56,896 nt of DNA from a virus. Below, piece by piece: positions 25,103 to 33,835 of the stretch; within the stretch, counting starts at the first letter, position 1; each line of letters begins with the position of its first letter. Below the pieces are notes generated by a model, which was given only the letters and a program-made list of their open reading frames with translations, did not search any database and was not told where the DNA came from. The stretch spans positions 1 to 56,896 of the IMG/VR virus record IMGVR_UViG_3300042935_001365, one strand, 5' to 3'. The position numbers and the translations under genes were made by a program.

Positions 25103-26677
25103 TTACCACCAAGTTCCTCCACCTGACAATCCTAATTGTTTTGCGTATCTTGGTAATCTACAACTCCAATAACCCGCACTACATTTATCATTTTTTTGAG
25201 TACAATTATGTCTGTCTGAAAATGCCTTTCTAGCCTTAGGGTCTCTAAGTTTAACTGCAAGATTACCTCCACCTGACTTAGCCCCAAAAGAAACTTTCTT
25301 AACTTTATCGTTACACATAACATAAACATAAAATTTCTTAGAACCACCTCTTTTAGGTTTACTAAGTTCTACTTTTTTTCCTTTATATTCTGCCTCATTT
25401 AAATTATATTCCTCATTTGGTATATCTAACCACACTAATTTACCTTCATATATTCCTTGTTTACCTATATCTGTTTTAATAATTTCTAAATCATTATGAG
25501 AAAGATCGACTCCACCTTTTTGATATACTACCCTAACCTCATTGATAAGGTTGAAGAAGGATTCGCTACCATACCTATATACTGTTTCTGTCAGAGGTAT
25601 TTGATTATCAATGTGATATTTTAAACCTTCACTTATAATAGATTTACTTTCCGTTATTAACATTCTATCGTAGTTTAAAGACTCATTCTTTTTAGATTTA
25701 TACCCTTTAACTTTAATAGGACTAGGTGTTTGACCTTTACCTGACTTACCATCTGTTTTTTCTCTTTCTCTCTTACGTCTACATGCAGAATCTTTAGACT
25801 CTTGACTCATGTTCGCCGCCACACTCTTTGCTCTACAAACTGGATACCCACCTTTGTCGGAATCACCTCTTCCACATTCAGGATGTCCACCACCTTCTTT
25901 TTTTCTACATATATTAACCCAAGGTCCTTGTGGTTGTTTAGTCCCTTTATTTTTTTTCTTTGTTCCAAACCAAACCGCCAAATCTTCATGTATTTCTATA
26001 TTGTGAAATGAATCTAAATCTTGTGACATTTCAGGTGACCAAGACTCATTAGTTTTACCAGAGCAATAACTCCCACTACATCTTTTTTTACCATCTAACC
26101 CCGCAATTGTACCTTTACAAACTTGAACTGCGTGTCCATTAGCGTAAGCAGAAGGGTAAACATCGTATTTAGATTTGGCAGAACTTACACCTCTAGCACA
26201 AAGTTTATTAGATTTTTTCTTTTTTCTTTCATCTAATCTTTCTGTATCTTCCTCATCTTCTTTCTCATTACTAGACGGCATAATACTTATACCATATTTG
26301 TTTAATATCTTCTCAAGTGCAATAGGAATCGCCATAGACACTGCACCCATACTCATAACTGCCACTATCTTTGCAATATCTTTAGATTGTGCCTTTAAAA
26401 ACTCAATATCCTTTTCAGATACCTCTTTTTTGGATAATAAGTCACCTAAAATCTTTACCGCTTTAACAGTTTCACTTTTTTCTCTTTTTGCTATCTTAAC
26501 AAAATTTTTCCATGAGTTAATCATATCATCTTTTTTGTTATTTAAAAAAGATTTCATTTTTTCACCAAACTCATTAACTACTTTAGGTTCTTCTTCTGAA
26601 AATAATCCAGTTGACTTATTATCAAACCTCATTTCATTAAATAGTTTTTTTAATTTTTCTCTATCTATCATACTCAT
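25103..26677 (-). CDS. mosaic virion-associated protein, 524 aa
   Basis: Segments in order: a leader-like MIDREKLKKLFNE; a hydrophobic helix (VAVMSMGAVSMAIPIALEKI, ~95-115); a CARGVSSAKSKYDVYPSAYA domain; a DUF5872-like PWVNICRKKEGGGHPECGR to SACRRKRERE domain; an internal leader-like MLITESKSIISE at ~345-360; and a C-terminal KKFYVYVMCNDKVKKVSFG ... DRHNC ... YWSCRLP domain. Each of these small Cys/Lys-rich domains occurs in proteins of T4-like and cyanophages. Probably a head-internal protein processed at several points. Function unproven. Confidence 0.68.
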   Translation of the reverse strand: MSMIDREKLKKLFNEMRFDNKSTGLFSEEEPKVVNEFGEKMKSFLNNKKDDMINSWKNFVKIAKREKSETVKAVKILGDLLSKKEVSEKDIEFLKAQSKDIAKIVAVMSMGAVSMAIPIALEKILNKYGISIMPSSNEKEDEEDTERLDERKKKKSNKLCARGVSSAKSKYDVYPSAYANGHAVQVCKGTIAGLDGKKRCSGSYCSGKTNESWSPEMSQDLDSFHNIEIHEDLAVWFGTKKKNKGTKQPQGPWVNICRKKEGGGHPECGRGDSDKGGYPVCRAKSVAANMSQESKDSACRRKREREKTDGKSGKGQTPSPIKVKGYKSKKNESLNYDRMLITESKSIISEGLKYHIDNQIPLTETVYRYGSESFFNLINEVRVVYQKGGVDLSHNDLEIIKTDIGKQGIYEGKLVWLDIPNEEYNLNEAEYKGKKVELSKPKRGGSKKFYVYVMCNDKVKKVSFGAKSGGGNLAVKLRDPKARKAFSDRHNCTQKNDKCSAGYWSCRLPRYAKQLGLSGGGTWW

Positions 26678-26679
26678 AA

Positions 26680-27768
26680 TTAATCTATTCTATATATATA
26701 ATAATATTCCCCATTGTATTTTTCATAACTTTCATTACCATCATAAGATGCTAATGTGACACCTCTATCTTCATTTTCAGCCAAATAAGACTCTAATCCT
26801 GACTCATCAAAATCGTAGTAGTATCGTATTGCATCTTCTTTAGACAACCCAAATTCGTCAGTAAAATAAGATAAACCACCATCTATTACCCTTTCTCTTA
26901 TCTCTTCATCATATTTTTCAATCAACTCCTCTCTAGCAGTATCAACTAAACTATCTAGTTCAGATTTCTTATCTTCTAATTGATCCCCTAAAGTATCCAT
27001 TTCAGAACTTAATTCTCTCATTTTAATAGTTACATCGTCAATAGCTGAATCGTTTTCACCCTCTTCATTATCTTCTTCTAGATCACTCATCTCATCGTCT
27101 AAATCAGATATTTCTGATTCAATCTCCTCAATTCTATATTCGATATTACTTATTTGTTCCTCAAATTCATCTTTATCGTATCCTGCTTCAGAAATTATAT
27201 CATCATCATCCATATCATCTACCCTATAATTTGCTTCTTCAGATGCGAAATGACTAAGACTATAATCATTAAGTTCGATATAGTCTTCAATTAGTGATAT
27301 ATCGATATTATCATACCCACCTTGATTGTCTACCCATCCATCAAAATACTTCTCCATTGCCGATGCAACGTCACTATCTGTCCCAACTGCAAATTTTTCA
27401 TCATCTTCTATATTACGGAAAACTTTTAACCCATAGTGTTCTTCATCGGTGTCTTCTATCATAATAGGAGGTAAATTTGCCCACTCCGACAAAGCTGCAT
27501 GTTCATCATAGTAGTTAGAAATGTCATCAATATCATCTAAATCTGAATCTGTAACCCCTTCATAATTACCATCTTCATTAAAATTGTTTACAAATAAATG
27601 TAACAATTCTAATTTTAGTGTCATATCCTCAATATTCAAAGTTTTTGTTAAAAATCCCCATATATCAGAAACATCATCAGTCTCACCTAAAGAAAGTGTC
27701 ATTGCCCTAAGAACTCTTTTATGTATTGGTAAAATGGTATTTTCAGTTATAAGTTTACTTAATTTCAT
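26680..27768 (-). CDS. leader-bearing coiled-coil protein, 362 aa, paralog of 21667
   Basis: Leader MKLSKLITE, shared helical domain (HKRVLRAMTLSLGETD...LLHLFVNNF), an acidic middle, a coiled coil at ~205-280 (QISNIEYRIEEIESEISDLD) and a Tyr-rich end (YEKYNGEYYYIYRID). Layout matches the 376-aa protein at 21667. First gene of the leader block; diverges from the bS21 gene. Confidence 0.65.
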   Translation of the reverse strand: MKLSKLITENTILPIHKRVLRAMTLSLGETDDVSDIWGFLTKTLNIEDMTLKLELLHLFVNNFNEDGNYEGVTDSDLDDIDDISNYYDEHAALSEWANLPPIMIEDTDEEHYGLKVFRNIEDDEKFAVGTDSDVASAMEKYFDGWVDNQGGYDNIDISLIEDYIELNDYSLSHFASEEANYRVDDMDDDDIISEAGYDKDEFEEQISNIEYRIEEIESEISDLDDEMSDLEEDNEEGENDSAIDDVTIKMRELSSEMDTLGDQLEDKKSELDSLVDTAREELIEKYDEEIRERVIDGGLSYFTDEFGLSKEDAIRYYYDFDESGLESYLAENEDRGVTLASYDGNESYEKYNGEYYYIYRID

Positions 27769-27842
27769 TTTTTTTAATATTTACATTTATATTAATAAAT
27801 ATTACTTTTATAAGTAAAATAAACAATATTAAATATTTTATT

Positions 27843-28031
27843 ATGTTAATTGTTAATGTCAAAGGTGGTAATATAGAAAGAGCCTTAAAAGAACTTAAAG
27901 GAAAGTTCATAAAAACAAATATTGCGAAGGAATGTACAAACAGAAAAGAGTACGTAAAAAAGTCTATTATAGAAAGACAACAAGTACAAAAGGCACAGTA
28001 CATTCAAAATAAAAAAAGAAATAACGATTAA
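27843..28031 (+). CDS. rpsU: ribosomal protein bS21
   Basis: 62 aa starting MLIVNVKGGNIERALKELKG, then a basic helix pair KFIKTNIAKECTNRKEYVKK. This is the bS21 pattern with Bacteroidota features. bS21 is a late small-subunit protein near the anti-Shine-Dalgarno; in Flavobacterium the host bS21 helps hide the anti-SD. A phage copy could enter host ribosomes and bias initiation to phage mRNAs, which here lack obvious SD sites. Phage bS21 genes are known in some large phages. The ferritin gene starts right after the stop (TAAATG). Confidence 0.88.
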   Translation: MLIVNVKGGNIERALKELKGKFIKTNIAKECTNRKEYVKKSIIERQQVQKAQYIQNKKRNND

Positions 28032-28526
28032 ATGGAAAAAGGAGTTTTAAATTTATTGAACGAACAAATATGGTTCGAAAATAGAGCATCTCATTATTAT
28101 TTAAACCTATCGGTTTTATGTGAGTCAAAAGGTTTTAAAGGTATATCTAAATTTTTTAGAGAACAGTCTAATGAAGAAAGAGAACATATGTTAAAGATAT
28201 GTGATTACATTTTAGAACGAGATGAAAAACCAATTATTCCGTCAAATACGTTTTTAGATGATAGTGATTTAGATTTCGATAACATCTTAAAGATATTTGA
28301 AGATAGTCTTTTTAACGAAAGAGAAATAACTAATTCATTTCATAAAATTATCATAACTTGTAGAGAATTAGGGGATTTCACAACTGAAAACTTCATCCAA
28401 TGGTTTATAGAAGAACAAAGAGAAGAAGAATCTAAATTTAAGTCCTTAATTGATGAATTAAAGATTATAGGTAGTAACACCACAAGTGGGTCTGCATTAT
28501 ATTTATTTGATAAAAATATTTCTTAA
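28032..28526 (+). CDS. non-heme ferritin
   Basis: 164 aa four-helix ferritin: helix A NEQIWFENRASHYYLNL (Glu/Tyr at the ferroxidase site), EEREHM in helix B (Glu, His ligands), NEREITNSFHK in helix C and QWFIEEQREEESKF in helix D. Length and motifs fit bacterial FtnA-type ferritin, which stores iron and limits oxidative damage. Coupled to bS21. Rare in phages; may be host-derived. Overlaps the convergent gene by 4 bases. Confidence 0.88.
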   Translation: MEKGVLNLLNEQIWFENRASHYYLNLSVLCESKGFKGISKFFREQSNEEREHMLKICDYILERDEKPIIPSNTFLDDSDLDFDNILKIFEDSLFNEREITNSFHKIIITCRELGDFTTENFIQWFIEEQREEESKFKSLIDELKIIGSNTTSGSALYLFDKNIS

Positions 28527-28711
28527 ATTATTTTTACATAAATATATATCATATCTAAAGATTCAACAAACTTTATATCACCACCTAACCCCTTTTTTTG
28601 TGCCTTAATTTTATAACTATCATAGATAACATCAAAATTATCTTCTAATTCCTCTGTCATTATTTTCCCTAAATAGAATAATGCTTTATCGTTTTGAACT
28701 TCATTTTTCAT
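28523..28711 (-). CDS. hypothetical protein, 62 aa
   Basis: MKNEVQNDKALFYLGKIMTE..., helix then strand; convergent with ferritin. Family unknown. Confidence 0.5.
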   Translation of the reverse strand: MKNEVQNDKALFYLGKIMTEELEDNFDVIYDSYKIKAQKKGLGGDIKFVESLDMIYIYVKII

Positions 28712-28745
28712 TTCTCACCCATTTAGATATAAATATCTTAAAGGG

Positions 28746-30701
28746 TTAAAATGGTCTATTGATATTTATAATGGGAGTTCTATTTTCAACTACCTCTTCT
28801 GTTGGTAAATCATCTACACCCCAGTATTCTCCTATCATATCTTGTTCTACTTCAGGTACTTCTTCTAATCGGATGTAAGGGTTATGTACTGCATTTATCT
28901 GGAAAATTGAGGTCGTATTATTTTCACTACTTTCATCTTTTAATGATATTAAAAATCCCCTATTTAATAGTTCTATATCCCCAAAAGATTTTATTTTTTT
29001 ATCGTACCCATCAGTAAACCTCTTTTTATTTATTTTATTAACCAATAGATTACCAATAGTCTTATGGTATTCAGTAGTTTCTTTATTACAATACGATAAT
29101 ATCTGAATCATTCTAAACATTAACTGATTATCCTCTAATTCTATTTCCAACGCTGACATATTATTAGGTGTGATAATCACAAATATTTTAGTCTTACCAC
29201 TTGCAATCTTCAATTTATAATTCTGAGCATCATTATTAATACAGTTCTTAAGTTTATTACCTGCCCATCTCATATTCAACTCAGAAGTTAACTCCTTAAT
29301 TTTTATATCATATGGTAGGTTTAAGTCATCAAAAACAATTGGTTCAATTATATTGGCTGAATATTTTTCTTTTTCTTTATCTAATTCTTGTTTCATATTT
29401 TCATATGTAGGTTTAATCAAAATATTCCTACTTAATAATGATTTTTGTAGTAATGGTGATACCCATTCTCCATCTGAATTAAATAATTTATTAATACTCT
29501 TTACAAAATTATAGGATTCTTGAGCATTCATTTTAAATTTAAAAATGATATATAGTAACCATCTTTCAGAATCTACCATTTTATCAATATATTGTATATG
29601 TGATAAATCAAAATCACAATTATGGTATTGGTTATTTGTTAGACAAAGCATCTTAGAGAAATGACTATTTTTTAATATCAATTCTGCCTTAAACTTTTGT
29701 TTTTTGTTAATATCATTTTTAGTTAAATTATATGCCCCCATAAATGTTAACGGGTTAAATGATAATTGTTCTAAAATACCAAATATTAGTTCATTCTTTT
29801 TATTATATTTTTTAGGTGTTAATGACCATATAATATCATTATATTTCGCCCAATTACCTAATACCTCTGTTGGTATAGTATATTTGGGGTTTAACCACTT
29901 AACACTTTCAGGAATTACTACATCATTAGGATTGGATCTATAAGCCCAAGTAGATTTCTTATGATCAAAGTACTTAATTAATGAGAAATACTCCTTCAAT
30001 TTAGAATAGTATTTCATATACATATCTTTATACTTAGAACCAAAATATACTCCAAATGAACGTCTAGACATTCTAACAATATTCTCTACTATTAAGGGTT
30101 GACTTAATAACTCCATACACGAATCTACATTACAAAAACAATTTAGTTCGTCCATCTTTTTAAACAATCTTATTGCAGTATGTGCAGGTGTGTATATCGC
30201 AGTAACCTCTAATTGTTTATTTTCTAAAAAACTTTTAAAGTCCTCAGTATATATAAGAATGTTAGTTGTTAAATCAATACCAACTTGACAACAATTAAAA
30301 TCGAACCCATTTAAAATGTATTCATAATCTGTTTTGGGTGAAGACAGTGAAGAATTCTTCCTAATATAAATGTTATTCAGATACCCATCTCTATCTACTT
30401 TAACTATTTGGTATGTGGTGTTAGTATCATACGCCATTTTAGTAACCATATACCCATCACCTTCAATGTTCAATGAGTTAGTTCTAACTGGTGCATTTGA
30501 CGATGGACTATCATATCCCTTATCCTCAATAAATATATCTAAATCGTTTATAGGGTAATTACCACCCCAAACCATATTTAAGATAGTATTCGCCACTGCA
30601 CCACCAGCCAAAAATCCACTACTAGGGATATTGTCATACTTACTCAATTCAATTAGTATCTCACTAACTAAAGATTTTTTCTCTAAAACATTATTCATCA
30701 T
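28746..30701 (-). CDS. nucleotidyltransferase-like / PcfJ-like protein, 651 aa
   Basis: N-terminus has SGFLAGGAVANTIL then NDLDIFIE, a G-G ... D-x-D arrangement like DNA polymerase beta-type nucleotidyltransferases. The C-terminal third has MRWAGNKLKNCINN and YKLKIASGKTKIFVI, resembling the PcfJ-like domain of plasmids and phages (conserved Cys and ASGK). The middle is unassigned. Either it transfers a nucleotide to RNA or protein or it is an inactive scaffold; residues alone do not decide. Followed upstream by a small membrane protein gene overlapping by 11 bases. Confidence 0.58.
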   Translation of the reverse strand: MMNNVLEKKSLVSEILIELSKYDNIPSSGFLAGGAVANTILNMVWGGNYPINDLDIFIEDKGYDSPSSNAPVRTNSLNIEGDGYMVTKMAYDTNTTYQIVKVDRDGYLNNIYIRKNSSLSSPKTDYEYILNGFDFNCCQVGIDLTTNILIYTEDFKSFLENKQLEVTAIYTPAHTAIRLFKKMDELNCFCNVDSCMELLSQPLIVENIVRMSRRSFGVYFGSKYKDMYMKYYSKLKEYFSLIKYFDHKKSTWAYRSNPNDVVIPESVKWLNPKYTIPTEVLGNWAKYNDIIWSLTPKKYNKKNELIFGILEQLSFNPLTFMGAYNLTKNDINKKQKFKAELILKNSHFSKMLCLTNNQYHNCDFDLSHIQYIDKMVDSERWLLYIIFKFKMNAQESYNFVKSINKLFNSDGEWVSPLLQKSLLSRNILIKPTYENMKQELDKEKEKYSANIIEPIVFDDLNLPYDIKIKELTSELNMRWAGNKLKNCINNDAQNYKLKIASGKTKIFVIITPNNMSALEIELEDNQLMFRMIQILSYCNKETTEYHKTIGNLLVNKINKKRFTDGYDKKIKSFGDIELLNRGFLISLKDESSENNTTSIFQINAVHNPYIRLEEVPEVEQDMIGEYWGVDDLPTEEVVENRTPIININRPF

Positions 30702-30882
30702 CTTTATTGTTTTTATAGTTCTTATACAAAAAAAAGGAAGGTATTGTTATACCTAAAAATAAAATAATATACAATATTATTGGGTAAATTATTATTATAG
30801 TTAAAAATAGGCAAAAACATATGACACCTATTAAAGAATAAAATCTAATTTTACCCCTGTCTATTTTATCAAAATCAAACAT
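30691..30882 (-). CDS. small two-helix membrane protein, 63 aa
   Basis: Two hydrophobic stretches (FYSLIGVICFCLFLTIIII and LYIILFLGITIPSFFLY) with charged ends. 1 base after the M20 peptidase gene. Unknown role. Confidence 0.58.
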   Translation of the reverse strand: MFDFDKIDRGKIRFYSLIGVICFCLFLTIIIIYPIILYIILFLGITIPSFFLYKNYKNNKDDE

Positions 30883-30883
30883 A

Positions 30884-31858
30884 TTACATTATATCTTCTA
30901 AATAATTTTTCACCTCTTTGGTTATTTCTCTTCTACTCGCACCAATTGTAATTAAATCAACTACCATATCTACAATTTCATCTGATATGGTATTGATGAA
31001 ATCATCATCATCATCATCATCGTCATCATCACCTATAAATGGTGAATAACTATTACTATATGTTTCAGTAATTGTTTTTTTCTTATGGATATATTTTATG
31101 TTACCCAAATGAGAAATTAATTTTTCACCTGCAATGAGAGAATCTGATACTTCACTGATAACCACATATTCTTGATTAGTATGTTGTTTGTAATAACCAC
31201 AACCCAAATTAAGACAGTTGAAGTCGTATTTAGTTGCCAATTGATTAACGTCAGTAAATGGATCATTACTAAATTTAGTATAACCAGATTCGTTTAAAGT
31301 CGCCTTAATTTTATCCTTAAAATCTAAATCGAAAAGATTAACTCCCCAACAAACTTCACTTATCCAATTACTAGATGGTGCATCAAACTGAATTGCGTAC
31401 CCCACATTATCAAAGAAGGCATCATCAGATTCTTTAGAACCTTTCATACCTATCTCTTCTTCAACAAAGAAAGCCCCTTTTAAGTTATCGAATTTATTGA
31501 AGAGTTCTAAACAAACAAAGACACCACACTTATCATCCCCACCAATACCTGTTTGTATTTCTGTAGTGGGATGAAAGGCAATTAGATTATCGTCATTTTC
31601 TTTAATGATTAGACGTTCTTTATTTTCAATTAAGGTAATATGTGATCTATGAACTGTATCCATATGTGAAACGACACAAGGGAAATGTTCTTGCGGATAG
31701 GTTACCATACCCTTAGTAAGATAGAGATTACCTTTTTTATCGGTGTAATACTCTATACCGTTAGTTTTTGCAAACTCTATTATGTAGTCTCTAACCATAC
31801 TTTCATCACCAGATATTGATGGTAGGGACAAAACTTCTTTTAAAAAATCTAAATTCAT
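30884..31858 (-). CDS. M20-family metallopeptidase (peptidase T-like)
   Basis: 324 aa with the full metal site in order: SHMDTVH (His, Asp), GGDDKCG (bridging Asp), FVEEEIG (catalytic Glu then Glu ligand), QFDAP (Asp) and YKQHTNQEY (His). The family removes N-terminal residues from peptides or deacylates amino acids. A run of 10 Asp near the end comes from a (CAT)n tract at 31000-31030. No leader, so probably cytosolic. Good promoter at 31873-31904. Confidence 0.82.
   Translation of the reverse strand: MNLDFLKEVLSLPSISGDESMVRDYIIEFAKTNGIEYYTDKKGNLYLTKGMVTYPQEHFPCVVSHMDTVHRSHITLIENKERLIIKENDDNLIAFHPTTEIQTGIGGDDKCGVFVCLELFNKFDNLKGAFFVEEEIGMKGSKESDDAFFDNVGYAIQFDAPSSNWISEVCWGVNLFDLDFKDKIKATLNESGYTKFSNDPFTDVNQLATKYDFNCLNLGCGYYKQHTNQEYVVISEVSDSLIAGEKLISHLGNIKYIHKKKTITETYSNSYSPFIGDDDDDDDDDDFINTISDEIVDMVVDLITIGASRREITKEVKNYLEDIM
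31000..31030. repeat. trinucleotide (ATC)n microsatellite
   Basis: About nine near-perfect triplets, coding for an Asp run in the M20 peptidase. Such a tract can change length by slippage. Confidence 0.8.
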
Positions 31859-31872
31859 ATCTTATTTTTAGA

Positions 31873-31904
31873 CAAATATATGGAATAGATTCCGAATAAC
31901 CAAA
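31873..31904 (-). promoter_or_regulatory. Bacteroidota-type promoter
   Basis: Minus strand TTTG (31904-31901), N20, TATATTTG (31880-31873), upstream of the M20 peptidase. Confidence 0.75.
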
Positions 31905-31982
31905 TTTTTATTGATTTATTATTTACAAAATAATATTAATACTGATATTTATAATAATAACATTTTAAAAAAACTTAATCAA

Positions 31983-32108
31983 ATGGGTTGCGGTTGTAAA
32001 AAGAAAAAACCAGTGGTTACTACTCAAAGTAGTAATCAAAGTACTACTCAAAGTAGTAATCAAAGTACTACTCAAAGTAGTAATCAGTCAAATAATAGTG
32101 GTAACTAA
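31983..32108 (+). CDS. small MGCGC repeat protein, 41 aa
   Basis: Start at MGCGCKKKKPVVTTQ (31983). Two Cys, four Lys and then a low-complexity tail built from SSNQSTTQ repeats. Short MGCGC-Lys proteins occur in Bacteroidota phages; role unknown. Plus-strand, convergent with the leader block gene at 32109 (no gap). Confidence 0.55.
   Translation: MGCGCKKKKPVVTTQSSNQSTTQSSNQSTTQSSNQSNNSGN
32019..32086 (+). repeat. 24-base tandem repeat, ~2.8 copies
   Basis: Units at 32019-32042, 32043-32066 and a partial 32067-32086 (ACTACTCAAAGTAGTAATCA...), coding Q/S/N/T repeats. The unit contains the palindrome ACTACT-CAA-AGTAGT. Confidence 0.9.
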
Positions 32109-32525
32109 TTAAGTTAATTGATTTGCGGGTCCTCTAGCAGGCTCAACCGACCACGGTGAGCTATCTATTGGATTCGCAACTCCCCTATTTACATCTTTAA
32201 GAGGCCAAACAGTAGAAGATCCACCAGCAGGTGCACCTTCATCCTCCTCGTCTAATATTTCTTCATCAGTATAATCATCAATACCGATACCATATTCAGT
32301 TACGACAAGTCCGTACCCACCTTCTTTATCATAGTACCCTAAATAGATATCATTATCATCATACACTACTGTTTCGTATGCATTACTATCAAACCTAAGT
32401 CTTTTAGGTTCACCATTAACCCATTTAAGTATTTTCTTATACCAACTTTTAGGATCTTTGATTGTTTCACCAAATTCCCTAATTAGTATTTTTTTATATT
32501 GACTTTCTGTAATTATTATTTTCAT
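32109..32525 (-). CDS. leader-bearing protein, 138 aa
   Basis: Start at ATG 32525 (MKIIITESQYKKILIRE); upstream TTG/GTG codons are ignored. The leader is the ITESQY type; cleavage could follow ITE or LIRE. The rest is acidic, then Gly/Pro/Ser-rich. Stop and start overlap with the upstream gene (TGATG). Confidence 0.62.
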   Translation of the reverse strand: MKIIITESQYKKILIREFGETIKDPKSWYKKILKWVNGEPKRLRFDSNAYETVVYDDNDIYLGYYDKEGGYGLVVTEYGIGIDDYTDEEILDEEDEGAPAGGSSTVWPLKDVNRGVANPIDSSPWSVEPARGPANQLT

Positions 32526-32875
32526 CACCAATTTCTTTCTTTATTGTTAATAACATTTAGCAATTTAACTTTTATGTTTTTATTTCCAGTCATATCCATT
32601 ATTTCCCCTTTTATATCATAGAAAAAACTACCTACATCTGCACTATCAAAAATAGAATCAATATAAATTATTAAACCAATTTCATTATCAAAAGAAGTTG
32701 CAACTTCGACATTTTCTACTATATCCAATATTTCACAATCAACATCCTCATCAGCATAATCCCAATCCTCATCTTCTGTAGCGTGTTCACACTTATCCCT
32801 TAAATTATTTAATGAGATATCAACTATTTTTTGATAAACAGTTTTAAGTTGGTTTTCAGTTATTAAAACTTTCAT
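32525..32875 (-). CDS. leader-bearing protein, 116 aa
   Basis: Begins MKVLITENQLKTVYQKIVDI, ITENQL leader type. Middle is very acidic (ATEDEDWDYADEDVDCEILD) followed by alternating beta-like segments. Function unknown; part of the 34739-to-32109 operon. Confidence 0.6.
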   Translation of the reverse strand: MKVLITENQLKTVYQKIVDISLNNLRDKCEHATEDEDWDYADEDVDCEILDIVENVEVATSFDNEIGLIIYIDSIFDSADVGSFFYDIKGEIMDMTGNKNIKVKLLNVINNKERNW

Positions 32876-33453
32876 TCTATTAATTTTATATAGGATTTAT
32901 ATTGATCTGGCGTCCAATCAATTGAAAAATCATTTAAAGTATCTCTAGCCATATCCCTCACAAGTTCTGCATCATCCAAATCCCAATCCAAATCAGGAAA
33001 CTGATTGGGGTATGTGTCCACTAACTCTATATCATTAAAATTTCGATCTCTAATTTTAGAAATGACATTTTTTAACGCCTCTTGACGTGATCCAGCCCTA
33101 ACAGTAATTTCATAATCTAAAAATGATCTAGCAGTAATTACAGTTGGTAAGTTAGCCTTTATTACGTAAGTACCTTGAAATTCCAATGGGGTATTTAAAA
33201 ATGTTTCATATTCCTCATTAGGTAAATCTCTAAATGTTTTTTCATAGTTATGTACTATTGTAGTTGCATCAACATCACTCAAATCCCAATTAAACATTAA
33301 ATCTTCAATAGTTTTATCAGTATTAGTATAAATATTTTTTAACGCCCTCATAATTCTAATAACTTTTGGGGTAATTAAATCTCCAACAGACGATGATTCA
33401 GTATCCTCTTTAAATAATTTTTTATATTGTTCTTCAGTTAATTTAATTTTCAT
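32872..33453 (-). CDS. leader-bearing protein with shared helical domain, 193 aa
   Basis: MKIKLTEEQYKKLFKE leader. Residues ~25-75 (PKVIRIMRALKNIYTNTDKT...IVHNYEKTF) resemble the shared helical domain. The rest includes EFQGTYVIKANLPTVITARS, similar to the 33832 protein (LEFYGKF...), so these two are paralogs. Confidence 0.63.
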   Translation of the reverse strand: MKIKLTEEQYKKLFKEDTESSSVGDLITPKVIRIMRALKNIYTNTDKTIEDLMFNWDLSDVDATTIVHNYEKTFRDLPNEEYETFLNTPLEFQGTYVIKANLPTVITARSFLDYEITVRAGSRQEALKNVISKIRDRNFNDIELVDTYPNQFPDLDWDLDDAELVRDMARDTLNDFSIDWTPDQYKSYIKLIE

Positions 33454-33454
33454 C

Positions 33455-33835
33455 TTAAACGGTTTTTGTTAAAGTTAAATCTACACTAGATGATTTAATT
33501 GTGAATGTATTTAATTGTTTTTTGATAAATGAAATTATATCATTCATTTGAGACGTATCAATATTAAAAGTTTTACCTGTACTATCTTTTACCCCATAAC
33601 CATCTTCAGTCTCCCATAAATTTTTAATCAAAACTCCACCATCATAAAATAAAGTGTCAACCTTTAATTTATAAAAATAAACCATATCTTTATATACGAC
33701 TTTAAGTTGTCCAGAGTATTTACCGTATTTTGGATCACCCCAATTAATAGGTACCGCACTAACCTTAGCATTGGAAACTATAATAGTTTCCATAAGTAAA
33801 TTATTAAATTGACTTTCTGTTAATCTAATTCTCAT
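33455..33835 (-). CDS. leader-bearing protein, 126 aa
   Basis: MRIRLTESQFNNLLME leader, then a beta-rich body (GQLKVVYKDMVYFYKLKVDT). No family known. Overlaps the upstream gene by 4 bases. Confidence 0.62.
   Translation of the reverse strand: MRIRLTESQFNNLLMETIIVSNAKVSAVPINWGDPKYGKYSGQLKVVYKDMVYFYKLKVDTLFYDGGVLIKNLWETEDGYGVKDSTGKTFNIDTSQMNDIISFIKKQLNTFTIKSSSVDLTLTKTV

Noticed and set aside
26175-26759. 194-codon plus-strand ORF
   Set aside because: Shadow of the 524-aa protein; Ser/Phe/Leu-rich as expected from reverse translation of Lys/Glu-rich coding.
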